A stretch of 64,000 bases of DNA from Notospermus geniculatus (GCA_002633025.1 NMRB01000557.1:36452-100451), one strand, 5' to 3'; shown: positions 22,388 through 33,960, numbered from the stretch's first letter. Made by a program: numbers and translations. Notes: generated by a model not told the origin, from the sequence alone.

Positions 22388-22400
22388 CGTAACATCCGTG
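22388..22400 (-). repeat. Right terminal inverted repeat of the transposon
   Basis: CGTAACATCCGTG is the exact reverse complement of the left end. The GATT that follows is the target-site duplication. Confidence 0.93.
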
Positions 22401-22720
22401 GATTAAACTTCCAATATGGCCACCAGGTGGCATAACCCAAAAAATCATCAAATCTGCTGTAACTCACGAACAACTTGACCCAAAATGCTCAAATGTGCTT
22501 TGTCGCTCCCTCTAGATGACCTTTATCATGTTTATGTGCAAGTGAACTTTTGGCCTAATCAGACGTACAATATAGCCGCCAGGTGGCATAATCCAACAAT
22601 CATTGAACCCTGCAACTTGGCAATAACTTGACCCAGATTACTCACAACTGACATACCTCTCTCTGTCATTGCACTATTATGTCCAAACAGGTGAACATAT
22701 GCTCCATCAACCATCTCACT
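22401..22720 (+). repeat. HR1 dispersed repeat, right part
   Basis: It continues the HR1 repeat after the transposon, starting GATTAAACTTCCAATATGGCC, and parallels 62458-62772 to the 'ggtgagcacat..tccat' end. The terminal palindrome is degraded here. Confidence 0.85.
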
Positions 22721-22964
22721 AGACCTTTTCGAGAAAAAAAAGTCACCCCTCTTTAACCCCCCAAATACCGTAGTTTTATTTCAAAAGGGGCGGTTCATTT
22801 TCATCACTTAGGGAATCTCAGTTGTGATACTTGCAGAAAACAGAAAAACTATGCACTTGCAAATTGCAGAGATTACTTGTACTGTACACAATGATCACTG
22901 GCACATAGCTTTCTCCATTTTCTCAAGGATCACAACTCAGATTCTTCAATTGACAAAAACAAAC

Positions 22965-24401
22965 AGCCCCTTTTACATAGTGTTAATAATTTGCAATGTC
23001 TCAACAACTACATGTAGGTAGTGAGATACCTATCCACAGTAAGAGTCAAATTGAACAAAAAAGAAGACACCCCAGCTATTTTACATAGTGTTAGTAATTT
23101 GCAATGTCTCACCAGATAGTGAGATATCTGTCAGCAGTAAGATATCTGTCAGCAGTAAGAGTTGAATTGAACAAAAACGAGACACACACCAACTATTTTA
23201 CATAGTATTGGTGATTTGCAATGTCTCACCAGACAGTGAGATATCTGCCAGCAGTAAGATATCTGTCAGCAGTAAGATATCTGTCAGCAGTAAGATATCT
23301 GTCAGCAATAAGAGTCAAATTGAACAAAAAGGAGATGCACACCAGCTATTTTGCATAGCATTAGTAATTTGCAATGTCTCACCAGATAGTGAGATATCTG
23401 TCAGCAGTAAAAGTCAAATTGAACAAAAAGGAGAAGCACACCAGCTATTTTGCAATGTCTCACCAGATAGTGACATATCTGTCAGCAGTAAGATATCTGT
23501 CAGCAATAAGAGTCAAATTGAACAAAAAGCAGATGCACACCAGCTATTTTACATAGCATTAGTAATTTGCAATGTCTCACCAGATAGTGAGATATCTGTC
23601 AGCAGTAAGAGTCAAATTGAACAAAACGAAGACGCACAACAGCTATTTTACATAGTACATGTATAGTAATTTGCAGTGTCTCACCAGATAGTAAGATATC
23701 TGTCAGCAATAAGAGTCAAATTAAACAAAAAGGAGACGCACACCAGCTATTTTACATAGTATTAGTAACTTGCAATGTCTCACCAAATAGTGAGATATCT
23801 GTCAGCAGTAAGAGTCGAATTCAACAAAAAGGAGACGCACACCAGCTATTTTACATAGTATTGGTGATTTGCAATGTCTCACCAGATAGTGAGATATCTG
23901 TCAGCAGTAAGATATATGTCAGCAGTAAGAGTCGAATTGAACAAAAAGCAGACACACACCAACTATTTTACATAGTATTGGTGATTTGCAATGTCTCACC
24001 AGATAGTGAGATATCTGTCAGCAGTAAGATATCTGTCAGCAATAAGAGTCAAATTTAACAAAAAGGATATGCACACCAGCTATTTTACAAAGCATTAGTA
24101 ATTTGCAATGTCTCACCAAATAGTGAGGTATCTGTCAGCAGTAAGAGTCGAATTGAACAAAAAGGAGACGCACACCAGCTATTTTACATAGTATTGGTGA
24201 TTTGCAATGTCTCACCAGATAGTGAGATATCTGTCGGCAGTAAAATATCTGTCAGCAATAAGAGTCAAATTGAACAAAAAGGAGACACACACCAGCTATT
24301 ATTAGTAATTTGCAATGTCTCACCAGATAGTGAGATCTCTAGTGTCAATCGGCGGTAAGAGTCAAATTGTCAATTGAACAAAAAGAAGATGCACAACAGC
24401 C
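22965..24401. repeat. Minisatellite, ~13 units of ~80-155 bp with nested 18-bp units
   Basis: The consensus phrase 'ttgcaatgtctcaccagatagtgag' recurs at about 22997, 23102, 23219, 23372, 23453, 23569, 23676, 23774, 23871, 23988, 24105, 24204 and 24311. Most units also carry 'agagtcaaattgaacaaaaagga', and length differences come mainly from 1-4 copies of the 18-bp unit GATATCTGTCAGCAGTAA. Parts are open in one frame for up to 152 codons (23208-23666), because the 18-bp unit and several unit lengths are multiples of three. There is no start context, splice signal or domain to support a gene. Confidence 0.9.
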
Positions 24402-25775
24402 ATCACTCAATACAGTACAGCACCTGACGGGACAGCAACACAACATGACATCCCACACACTCTTTGTGAACACCTTGATACAACTCTATAAGGAATTCAG
24501 TTGTTTCAGTAACCATAGCGTGGAAACAATCATGACACAGACCCATTAGGTGCTGCACTATACTGAAGTGATATCATCTTCTTATGACCAGTCTCAAGTT
24601 GAAACAATTCAGAGTTTTACACTCTCACTGATATTCTGCCCTGAAGCAGGCAGATTACATATGTACTCAGTCAAGGTAAAATAAATAAAACTATACATTT
24701 GTAATTATTGTGTTCACACATGAGAGTTTTCACGAAATTTCCTGAAATCATGTTTTTCGATGAAAAACTTGAAAACCAAACGTTGCAGGATTTGCCCAAA
24801 TCATTTAAAAAATAATCAGTTTCTAGGGGGGNTTCGGGGGGGGGGGCATAGTTTTCAAGTTTTTCCCCAGTTTCAGGTTTTCTGTTGAACATGCACTCTC
24901 ATGCCTGTTTGGAGATCTAATGTCCAAAATATTTCTGTCAGACGTATAAATCTGCAGAAATAAAACAACCACAGATATTTTAGATTCCCACACCAGTATA
25001 CCAAGCTCATCAGGACAATGATGATGATTCAACAAAGCGAATTGAGTTGAAATATGTGATCTGCCAAACAAAATGAGTCAAAAGTAACACTGATGACCAA
25101 ATATGACATCAGAAATAAAGAGAATCAAATTTAACAATCAGCAGACCATCCTGAAATCATCGAACAATTGATATCACCTCCAACACATTAGATCTTCTCT
25201 GCACATTCTGACTGAGACTCCTCCTTTTGTGCCAGGTCAGATGCCCATCACCATCACATAAGCTGAACTCTTCACTGTCTCTTTCACATCATTCAACCTC
25301 TTGAGTTGACAACTCTGAGTCAGCTGAGCGCAAGGCCCATGGGCCTCTTGTCGGACTTATGACCTAATATTTGAATATTATGGGACAAACTACCCAATTT
25401 TGTGGCTTTGGTATTTCATTTATAAAAATTATCTGGGTGGTTTCTGTCAAATGCTCCATGGAGAACCCCGTAAAAGTGTAATCTAATGTAAAATGTGCTG
25501 AAAATAGAAACTACGGGTAGGACTTCGCCATATGCTTTGTATATACATAAATGTACAGGAAATGTGCATGAATTTGAAAATCGCATTTTACACAAAAATT
25601 TCCCGGTTTTTTTTAGTTTCTTCATGTGTCGGTTCTCCATGGTATTGGGTGACACCTAGTACAGGTTTTATCTCATTATCTTATTTTTATCTTTCTGACC
25701 GTTAAAACCCACCGTGAGGGGTTAGTGTCGCGACCGCCATATTGTCAGAAAGCGAACTATACCCCTGGGGACGAG
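24402..25775. other. Non-coding stretch with one N and a poly-G tract
   Basis: No gene recognised. N at 24832 lies inside a G-rich tract (24825-24847), so the local sequence is unreliable. A short palindrome, GGCCCATGGGCC, occurs near 25337. Confidence 0.5.
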
Positions 25776-26161
25776 ATTGCGGCAATATTGGATCTGGATT
25801 TTACTTCATGGTTCTCTTCTAATGTACTGAGCGTGTATGCTGTCTATGAAATGCTGGTCAAGACACCCTTGCCAGCCCAGGTTGTATGGGTTTGTGGCAT
25901 TGCTGCCACTCCCTGAATGTGTCGTTTACATGCTTCTTCTCTGAGAAAATTGTACCTGTTTTTCATGTTCGGCGAATTTCTTTGTTTTGGATTACATAAT
26001 ATAATTAACTTGTAATTCTTGGGATTTTACTCATTTCCTGTGTCTATAAAACACAGTGATCACATTGGACCCAAACAACAGTCACGTGGGGGTGTCTTTA
26101 CTGCTTTTCTCAGAGGGGCCTGGATTGAAGCACTATGAAAATTCACAATGTCGGCTCGCCC
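25776..26161. mobile_element. Partial copy of TTAA MITE family 1
   Basis: It matches 1216-1600 at about 95% by eye, including the right end ..GGCTCGCCC. The left half is missing, and the outer bases read TCAA where TTAA would be expected. It abuts the fold-back element at 26167. Confidence 0.8.
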
Positions 26162-26166
26162 TCAAA

Positions 26167-27263
26167 CCCCCTGTCACACTGAGGCGACATAGGTGGGCGA
26201 ATCCCCGCGAACTAGAATGAAATGGTCCATGGACCATGTACAGGCATTGACAAGATGTTTATCTACACCTGATATCTTGAACATTTCAAATACTACTGGA
26301 CCAATTTTGACGCGGTTTGTTGCATAAAAAAGGAAAACTTGTTGGTCACATTTCTGCATCAAAATTTTGGAAATTTCAAAATATCAAAATTAGGCCTATG
26401 TAATTGCTTATCAGAAAAAAAACTTGAAAATCAACATCTTTTATTTTGTAATTATTTTTTAATTTTTATAGTAGTTCTGACAGAATGGCAGTTTCTAAGG
26501 ATTTTGGTCCTAGATCTGTCGAGTGGTTGCTGAGATATTTGAGATTATCAAAATTTTGATATTTTGAGATTTTCGCGTTTTTCAAGAACTTTTCATACCA
26601 TTCGATAAAGCTAACATCAGATTATAGGTTTACCTTATTTTGAAACTTTTGGGGGTTAACTGGGCAGAAATATTGTAATATCAAAATGTTGATATTTTGA
26701 AAAATATGCGTAAATTCTAACCAGTTTATGCAAATTATCCAAAATTTCATAATTTTATGATCTGAGGTCAGCTCTATCTACTGACACCAGAATTTTGTAA
26801 AAAATCATGAAAATCTCAAATTATCAAAAATTTGTAATCTCAAATATCTCAGCAACCACTCGACAGATTTTGATGAAACCAGGACCAAAATCCTCAGAAA
26901 CTTCCATTCTGTCAGAACTACTATAAAAAATGAAAACATAATTACAAAATAAAAGATGTTGATTTTCTAAGTTTTTTTCTGATAAGCCATTACATAATTT
27001 TGATATTTCGAAATTTCCAACATTTTGATGCAGAAATGTGACCAACCTGTTTTCCTTTCATATGCAACAAACCGCGTAAAAATTGGTTCGGTAGTATTTG
27101 AAATGTTCACGATATCATGTGTAGATAAACATCTGTCAATGCCTGTACATACCTCTCTCTGTCATTACACTATTATTTCCAAAGGGGTGAGCACATGGTC
27201 CATGGACCATTTCATTCCAGTTCGCGGGAATTCGCCCGCCTAAGTCGCAACAGTGTGACGGGG
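26167..27263. mobile_element. 1.1-kb fold-back element with long arms
   Basis: The outer ends (26167-26240 and 27190-27263) are inverted copies: CCCC.GTCACACTG, 'gcgggcgaat', 'cgcgaact' and the palindrome ATGGTCCATGGACCAT. Further in, about 26240-26580 is repeated inverted at about 26805-27152, so nearly the whole unit folds on itself around a loop of about 220 bp. The open frames on the two strands here (about 65-73 codons) are translations of opposite arms of the hairpin and not genes. The ends contain the HR1 3' terminus. Confidence 0.8.
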
Positions 27264-27574
27264 CTTTGCATATTTATGAGCAGCGTAAACCCGAACCGGG
27301 CACACGGCTTATCACTGCACTCTCGCGCTGCTTGGAATTTCCAAATATGTTTGTCGTGGCGTTTAGAAGTCAACGTACATGTCCTAGGCAGATCAAAGGC
27401 TCCTTCTAAGCTGTGAAGAAATAGATACAGCCAACATGTGCAGGTTGTGAAAGAAGCTGGTCTCAAAATTGCGTTTTCTTTCGATTGTTTGGTTTTGCTC
27501 GTCTTCTTAGATCGATGACGCAAACCAGAATTACCCAAAACATGATTGACAGAAACGTATATTTGGTTTTTCAG

Positions 27575-27594
27575 ATGGTGATTCTCGTTCTAAG
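27575..27594 (+). CDS. Possible micro-exon (20 nt)
   Basis: The segment is bounded by TTTTTCAG (27574) and CTAAG|GTGAGT (27594/27595). Read with two leading bases completing a codon, it gives GDSRSK and leaves phase 0, which joins in frame to the next small exon. No function can be assigned. Two good splice sites 20 bases apart could still be chance. Confidence 0.3.
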
Positions 27595-27664
27595 GTGAGT
27601 TATCTCCCTCCCTGCCCTCCTCCCTATACTAAGGTTTATTTATCAAATCTAATATGATACCCAG

Positions 27665-27688
27665 AAGAAGGAAATCGAAAAGCTCAAA
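27665..27688 (+). CDS. Possible micro-exon (24 nt, KKEIEKLK)
   Basis: The segment lies between ATACCCAG (27664) and CAAA|GTAAGT (27688/27689) and encodes a charged heptad-like KKEIEKLK in phase 0. The terminal exon at 32049 also starts in phase 0, so these may belong to one gene. Evidence is splice consensus only. Confidence 0.35.
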
Positions 27689-27723
27689 GTAAGTCACCTC
27701 TCCCGTGTTGTGTGTATTGCTAA

Positions 27724-28087
27724 AGCCCTATTTACCATGTTTACACGAGCCGATTTTGCCGTACGACAGAGTCGTATCAGATTTGTCGTACAGATTTGTC
27801 GGGATCGGCTAATCTGTTTACACGGGACGATTTATTCATTCGTCCCTTAGGACCTCGTGTGTCGTTAGGTAGCCTTCATACACGTGATCTAATCTCGCTG
27901 CCTGATTGGCCCAGTCCATACGACAAGCAGCCGATGTCGGGTGAAAAGAGAACACCCGACTTCTGCACACGATGTCGCACCGACAAAAAAATCGTCTCGG
28001 AAGTCTAGTATACACGGTGAGTTTTTGTCGTACGTCTCTGTCCGCCAACACAATCGTACGACAAAATCGGCTCGTGTTAATAGGGCT
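27724..28087. mobile_element. MITE with TAA duplication and CGTACGAC subterminal words
   Basis: The ends AGCCCTATT.. and ..AATAGGGCT are flanked by TAA (27721-27723 and 28088-28090). Just inside, CACGAGCCGATTTTG and CGTACGAC words face each other near both ends and recur inside (at least five copies of TCGTAC or GTACGA). PIF/Harbinger-like by its duplication; a TTAA reading with one mutated flank is also possible. Confidence 0.65.
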
Positions 28088-28099
28088 TAAGACAATTCA

Positions 28100-28340
28100 A
28101 CTCAAGCCACGTCTACACGGGACATTTTATCTCCAGTTAACCGTCTACATGGGGCCTTGTCTCGAGTTAAGTTGTCTGGGGTCAAGTTTGTCTCGGGAGA
28201 GTTTGACACCAGTAGGGTAGGGGTTAGGATAACCCGAGCCGAGACAGTAGTCCTCAGTGTAAACACGCTCGCCCGACTGTCTAGGGACAAGTAGTACTGG
28301 TTCCGGGTGTTGGCATCATGCCCGCCGGGAAGTAACTGAT
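28100..28340. repeat. Probable further MITE, edges unclear
   Basis: Words such as 'gtctacacggga', 'tgtctcgagttaa' and 'gtgtaaacacgctcg' repeat in opposite orientations, in the style of the element immediately to the left. I could not fix its ends. Confidence 0.35.
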
Positions 28341-29477
28341 TCAAATTCTAAATCAACAGTCTCACATATCAACTAGAGCTGGCCAAGGCCAGCCATGAAG
28401 TCGTTGTCAGTGTGCTGTAGGCTACGTGATACTGCATTTAATAGTAACATAGACCTAGTAGCATCTTCGATAATCGAAGGCCGATCTGGTCACCACTGCG
28501 TTACAGCTCAACAGGTTGACCAACAAGATTGCACTTTATATCGGGTCTTCGGCTACTACTGGGTAATTTTACACCACCAGTTCTGATTGGCCTCCTCTTC
28601 GAGAGGCAGCAGATATGCCGCGGACTGATCTATTACTCGAAGGGTGATGTGCAATGTAACGCAATGGAGAGCAGATCGGCCTTTGATAAAAATATCGAAG
28701 ATGCCTAGTAGTTGAAGGACGAAGTATTGTAGACGTAGGATTGCAGTAGGATGTCAGTGAATAAAAGTATTAGGGAATTGAGTGGTTCTGGATGGAGGAC
28801 GAAGATTTCCATCACGCGCGTACCCGAGCTTAATGCGCCATAACTGACTTGACCCGTTTCATAAGGCGAAATTCACACTAAAACCATAGCAGATATAGGC
28901 CTATTATTCCCAGATACTAGTTTCATAGNCACTTTTCTACAGTATAAGTAAAACGAGGGGGCCGAGTGATGGATGTGAATGTGTTTTGCAGCGGAAACAG
29001 GGTTTTTGCTATAATTTTGGCGCTTTTCATGGGTTTTTCGACACTTGAAAAATCGCACTTTTCAAGGAAAAATGCTTAAATTTTAGCAAAAACCCTGTTG
29101 CCGATACAAAAAGTCGTCTATCTGGATCCCCTCGTTTTACTTATACTTACGGTGGAAAGTAACTAAGGTTACGGATATACTGAACGCGATTCGTCGTCCT
29201 GTGCGTCAAAGCTTTTATTTCCGCCGCACTGCACACAAACAAAGACTCTCAAAGCATAAATCGCATGCGTTGCCCTGTCGCATGCGAATTCGCGTTCGGT
29301 ATGTGACCGTAGGCTAAGGTTGGATCGTATTCGCTATGCCTCTACCGTATTAAATCCAAGTCGTCTCCGACATTTGCAAACCCCGGTTCTTCAGACACTT
29401 TTCAAGTCCAAGCCAGATCCGACCTAAGTGTGGCTAGTAATAATGATGAAGACCTGAAAAAATAGTGCCAATGGCAC
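28341..29477. other. Non-coding stretch with inverted words
   Basis: No gene recognised. Inverted pairs are visible (for example CGAAGGCCGATCTGG at about 28476 and CAGATCGGCCTTTGA at about 28671; CGAGGGGGCC at about 28954 and GATCCCCTCG at about 29125), so further small elements are likely. N at 28929. Confidence 0.45.
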
Positions 29478-30293
29478 TGTGCCCGCTTGGCTTGAAGCAG
29501 TATTATGTTATGTATCCTATTTACCCATGATAGAAATTTGACGAAGATCCATCACTTCGTTAGGGAGAAACAACACTTTATGTTTTGGGTTTTGGCCCCA
29601 AGTGGCAAAGTCAAGAATCACATTTTGCCGAAAATTCGTCTGAGCTGTTACAGCCTAGAGGTAGATACATGTATGTGCGAAGTTTCAAAGCAATCGGTCA
29701 AGCCTTTACAAAAAGAGCCAATTTCGTAATTTCAGACACACTTTGACCCCTGTGACCTTCCAAAGTAGGTCAAATTTAAAAACTCGAGTATTACCTTATG
29801 TATTCTCATTAGATATACCCATGATAAAAATTTGACAAAGATCCATCTCTTGGTGAGGGAGAAATAGCACTTTTAGTGATTTTGGTTTTGGCCCCCTAGT
29901 GGCAAAGTTAAGAATCAGATTTCACCGAAATACTGTCTGTAAGTTGCTATAACCTAGAGGTGAATGTGTACAAAGTTTCAACACGATAGCTTGAACCATT
30001 ATCAAATTATAGCCCTTTGAAATTTTTCACAAAACGCCCCCTGGAGGCCAAAGTAGGAATCCAACCGCACCCAAAATCGAACTCGACCTAGATCTTAGGC
30101 CCATATATACACCCACCAAGAACCAAAAAGATTCCTCAAAAAATAAAGGTGCTAGAGCGCTAACAAACCAAAGTTTACGGACGTACGGACGTACCGCCGT
30201 ACCGCCGTACGGACTAACGCACGACAGACCACCACTCAATGACCCCAACCACAGCATAAGCCCTGCTGGGCCTTGCGGCCAAGCGGGCTAAAA
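29478..30293 (+). repeat. Dispersed repeat with two internal ~310-bp copies
   Basis: It begins GTGCCCGCTTGGC and ends with the inverted GCCAAGCGGGC. Inside, 'acccatgata.aaatttgac.aagatccatc' starts two tandem copies (about 29523 and 29818), each containing 'ggttttggcccc..agtggcaaagt'. Near the end is a run of ACGGACGTACCGCCGTACC. The layout parallels the other hairpin-started repeats of the window. Confidence 0.6.
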
Positions 30294-30745
30294 ATGAAAG
30301 GGTTTTGCGAGACCAAAATAATGAGCACCGCAGACAAGCCCATGCCATTGTGAAGGTCTGGGCCGACACAAAACAATACGAACAAAGTCATTTGTCAAAT
30401 GCCTAGGCCTACTAGAAGTATACAATAATCTGCTCCCCCAGTAGGACTACTATTTATTTTAATAGGCCTACATTGTGTCCTGAGTGTGAGACGAGAGAGT
30501 AATATCATTGGTGAACAGCTAACGATTGACTCCACCAACGTACAATAAATAGCTAGGCTAGCCTACACCATGTTGGCATGTAGGCCTACACACTAACACA
30601 GCTAGAGCTGGCTAGCATGGCATCTCAACGATCGATAATACTTCTAGTATCAATCTAAATTCCTTTAATAAATCTTTGTCAAACTTGAATAAATTTTGTC
30701 AACCTTGCTTGAGTCAGAGTGGACGATCCCGTGGAAGTTCTGACN

Positions 30746-30824
30746 ATAATAATAAATAATAAATAATAAATAATAAATAATAAATAATAAATAATAAATA
30801 ATAAATAATAAATAATAAATAATA

Positions 30825-30863
<39 letters not shown>

Positions 30864-30948
30864 TAAATAATAAATAATAAATAATAAATAATAAATAATA
30901 AATAATAAATAATAAATAATAAATAATAATAATAATAATAATAATAAA
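30746..30948. repeat. (ATA)n / (AATAAAT)n microsatellite
   Basis: About 200 bases of ATAAATA and ATA units, with an N immediately before the array (30745). Both flanks contain CCCGTGGA.GTTCTGAC, so the array lies between short direct repeats. The length is probably not exact in this assembly. Confidence 0.9.
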
Positions 30949-32048
30949 CCCGTGGACGTTCTGACCGAAGTGCGCCGTGGACGTTCAAATGTAGGGCCTA
31001 TACCTATGTGATATAGGCCTACATGTACATGCACTCCACCAATGTACAGATGCACAGCAGTACTACACACACACAGACATAGGCCTAGCCCACATCAATC
31101 ATGCACATAGCCAGCTGGCTGACAATGCAGCGACAATATTCTCATGATTCTCTTTAAAGTAACCACGAAATATCTAGCCTACCTATAGGCCTAGAACAAT
31201 GTACCGTATGCCCCGAATACTTCAAACGTTGTAGGCCTATCAAACATACCGCGGTAGTTTTGTCCTGAATTATCGCACCACTTCGACGCTCCTCGAATCC
31301 TGTCGCCATGTTGTATTACATTGTATACGTGCGCGCCGGATTCGACGAAACCAGCCTCAGGTTACAAGTTCAGTAACAACGGCAAAAATACAAAAACCTC
31401 CTTTATTATTATTGAATAAAAATGTATGGTTGACAGAATGATAAAAATAAGATAGGACGGTCACCATCTGAGACCCACAACCCGGAACTTTATTATAACA
31501 GCGGATGTACACAATCCCAAAAGCTGTACTTTGGCTCAGAAAACCCGCCTCGTCTCCAGGTGTTAGTTATGTGCATTGGGCCCTCGGAAATTACACAGCT
31601 GTAAGCCAGAGGAATGAGGTTATCCAGACAAAGAGCGACAGGCGCCACGATTCAGGCCACACCACCAGCAATATGAAGTCTACGACTTCATAAAAGAATG
31701 TAACTAGCTTGAATACAACTGATAACACCACCATCACGGTACGTAGCAAACTCTACAACACCTGATACCGTATCAAAATGCTTCCAGTCCTTTCTCCCAA
31801 CTTGCGGCAAGCTCCTTCTGTATTCTAGTACCATTATCTCTTCCACCTATTAGTATTTCTCACAAGGCATTGTTGTAGGAAGCATAAACCATCATCTGTT
31901 ACATTGAACAACCATCAATACAACTAACAACGTTATATGCAACACTGTACAATCATCAGGAGAAAAATGCCTTCAGCTCTGATACTAATACCCAATATAT
32001 TCTTACGAGGTACCAAGTTGATTCACCTTCTTCCATTTTCCCTTTCAG

Positions 32049-32366
32049 CGCGTTGATGAACCACCACTGAGAACAGAAACACAAATCATTGCTGTGGATA
32101 CAACAGAAACTGACGATGAACTGACCATGCTCACACAAAATGATGATGACTGCTGCAGTTATACTGTCAACGAGCATCTCATCCTCACCACTTTCTCATG
32201 CGAGGACATCGACAAGTACATCAACGCCTTCTTGCCATTGCAGAAATTACAGCACAGAATGCTACAGTCACCCTGGTTACACTTTCGTAGAATGCCACCA
32301 GTGCATGATACTACAGTGTACTTCAGTCATGGCAGATTTTCGGTACTTTTGTGCAGCAGTAATTAG
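32049..32366 (+). CDS. Possible terminal exon, unknown protein
   Basis: An acceptor, TTTTCCCTTTCAG (32048), is followed by 105 open codons (RVDEPPLRTETQIIAVD... to ...SVLLCSSN, stop 32364-32366). The first third is acidic and threonine-rich. The rest has no domain I recognise. A good polypyrimidine acceptor and an open phase-0 frame are the only support. The micro-exons at 27575 and 27665 could be upstream exons. Confidence 0.35.
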   Translation, partial: RVDEPPLRTETQIIAVDTTETDDELTMLTQNDDDCCSYTVNEHLILTTFSCEDIDKYINAFLPLQKLQHRMLQSPWLHFRRMPPVHDTTVYFSHGRFSVLLCSSN

Positions 32367-33029
32367 CACTCTGAAGCTTTTTATATCGTCATACTATTTA
32401 CATTAGGCTAATCCTGACATTCACACATTTCTGCCTTCTTGCATGACTGTCAGTCTTTGTGAATTACTCTCATTGACAGTACTTCACAAGGACAGTCATG
32501 GCATACAAGCACTGCACACTCCCTTCAATAATCTCTTGTACTGCTGATGATATGACTATTTTATACTGTCCTGTTGATTATAAATTTCCTGTTGGCTTTC
32601 ACTGACTGAAACAAAACCAATAACAGACTTTATCCACAGGTCACCATGCTTTACCTCATGTGCCCATCTGCTCACATTACATTTGCTCATTTTTTTAAGA
32701 CTGCCCAACCCACTGGTGGCCTGCCTTCCTTGGTTTTACTGAATTTCTGTGCATGGATCAAGGTCATGGTCAACAGAAAATCACTTTCCCAACACCCTGT
32801 TGACTTCTGCCTTCATCAGATACAAAGCGACTTTGATGACTTTGTTGTTTATCTCGGGGTGGGGTGGGGGGGGGGTCCCCATGGACAAAATTTATTTTCC
32901 AAATTTTCTATGCACTTACTCGGATTTCTTGCCACAAAATTAAACAATTCAGGTATTATTTACATGCAGTCTGTCAACAACTCGTGGACAACTTTTATCT
33001 ATAATCATGATAATTTCTCTTTTTAATTC

Positions 33030-33960
33030 ATAAGTAAATAGCACTTGCAGATTTCTTGTGTCCAATGACCAAAACCATGGTCAGGTTACACAATCAGTTC
33101 AATCTCCAACTTTCATGTCATAGTAATTACCACTAGCAAATTTGTTGCATCCAATGACCAAAACCATGGTCACCTTACACAATCGTTTCAATGATTATTT
33201 TATTAAATATCCTGTCCTTATATTACATGTTGTGTAATTTTACTCATTTTACTTACATTATATACAAAGTAATTAGCACTCAAACATTTCCTTGCATCCC
33301 ATGACCAAAGCCATGGTCATGTGCAATAGTATCGGTAATTAGCACTTCAAAATTTTCTTGTATCCAGGGACCAAAGTCACAGTTATTGTACACAATCACT
33401 TCAATGATTCTTTTGTCTCCTGTTCTTATAATACATGTTATTCAATCATCATTATGCATATTTTCCGTTTTCATTTGATAGTCATTAGCACTAGCAAATT
33501 TATTGCATCCAATGAAGAAAAGCACGGTCATCACACAATTCAGTTCAATGATTATTCTCTTACATATCCTGTTCTTATCATAATATATGTGCAATTTATC
33601 ATTTCAGCAACTAAGTAATTACCACTTGCATCCCATGACCAAACCCATGGTCATGTGCACTAATATTTAGCACTCATAAATTTTCTTGTATCCAGACACC
33701 AAAGCCATGGTCATTGTGCACGAGCACTTGATTTGAATGATTCTTTTGTTTCTTGTTTATTATGATACACCTACCTCTATTGCCATTATGTATACTTTCT
33801 GACTATGTCCTCATTGTATGTCGGCTATCACAATTCAAGACTAGTCTAATAGTAATTCATTAGCATTCCAACATTTTCATTTATCATGTTGTATCCAGCA
33901 ATTAAAAACTGCCAGTTTCAGTTCTTGCGTCCAATGGCCGAAATCATGGTCACCTCATAA
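33030..33960. repeat. Diverged tandem repeat with GACCAAAACCATGGTCA core
   Basis: The phrase 'catcca.tgaccaaa.ccatggtca' recurs at about 33058, 33150, 33296, 33361, 33506, 33628, 33690 and 33928. It is joined by 'taattagcact...aatttttg' and 'atcctgttcttat..tacatgt' segments. Units are 60-240 bp and much diverged. CCATGG sits in a short palindrome. Confidence 0.7.

Larger units (their letters stand above)
16591..22400 (+). mobile_element. Intact RAG1/CMC-like DNA transposon with PHD finger
   Basis: The element is 5,810 bp. Its ends are perfect 13-bp inverted repeats, CACGGATGTTACG (16591-16603) and its complement (22388-22400), flanked by GATT (16587-16590 and 22401-22404). The flanks are the two halves of one HR1 repeat. 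The unoccupied HR1 copy at 61863-62772 reads straight through the site with a single GATT (62458-62461), so the insertion and its exact edges are directly visible. Inside are a TATA box, a likely 5'UTR exon with intron, and one 3.46-kb transposase exon with no stop or frameshift. CAC-starting ends and a 4-bp duplication fit Chapaev-type members of the CMC group, which are relatives of Transib and RAG1. That assignment is from family knowledge and not from a search. Confidence 0.93.

Noticed and set aside
16591-22400. Assignment to KDZ (Zisupton-like) elements
   Set aside because: Those are described with 8-bp duplications as far as I recall. The 4-bp duplication, CAC ends and CxxC/HxxxxH spacing fit the CMC/Transib/RAG1 side better, though a profile search should settle it.
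22965-24401. CRISPR-like regular repeats
   Set aside because: Units are contiguous and all parts repeat, with no unique spacers; the context is eukaryotic. It is a minisatellite.
30665-31070. Open frames of over 100 codons with long Y/L/I runs
   Set aside because: Translations of the (ATA)n array across an N.
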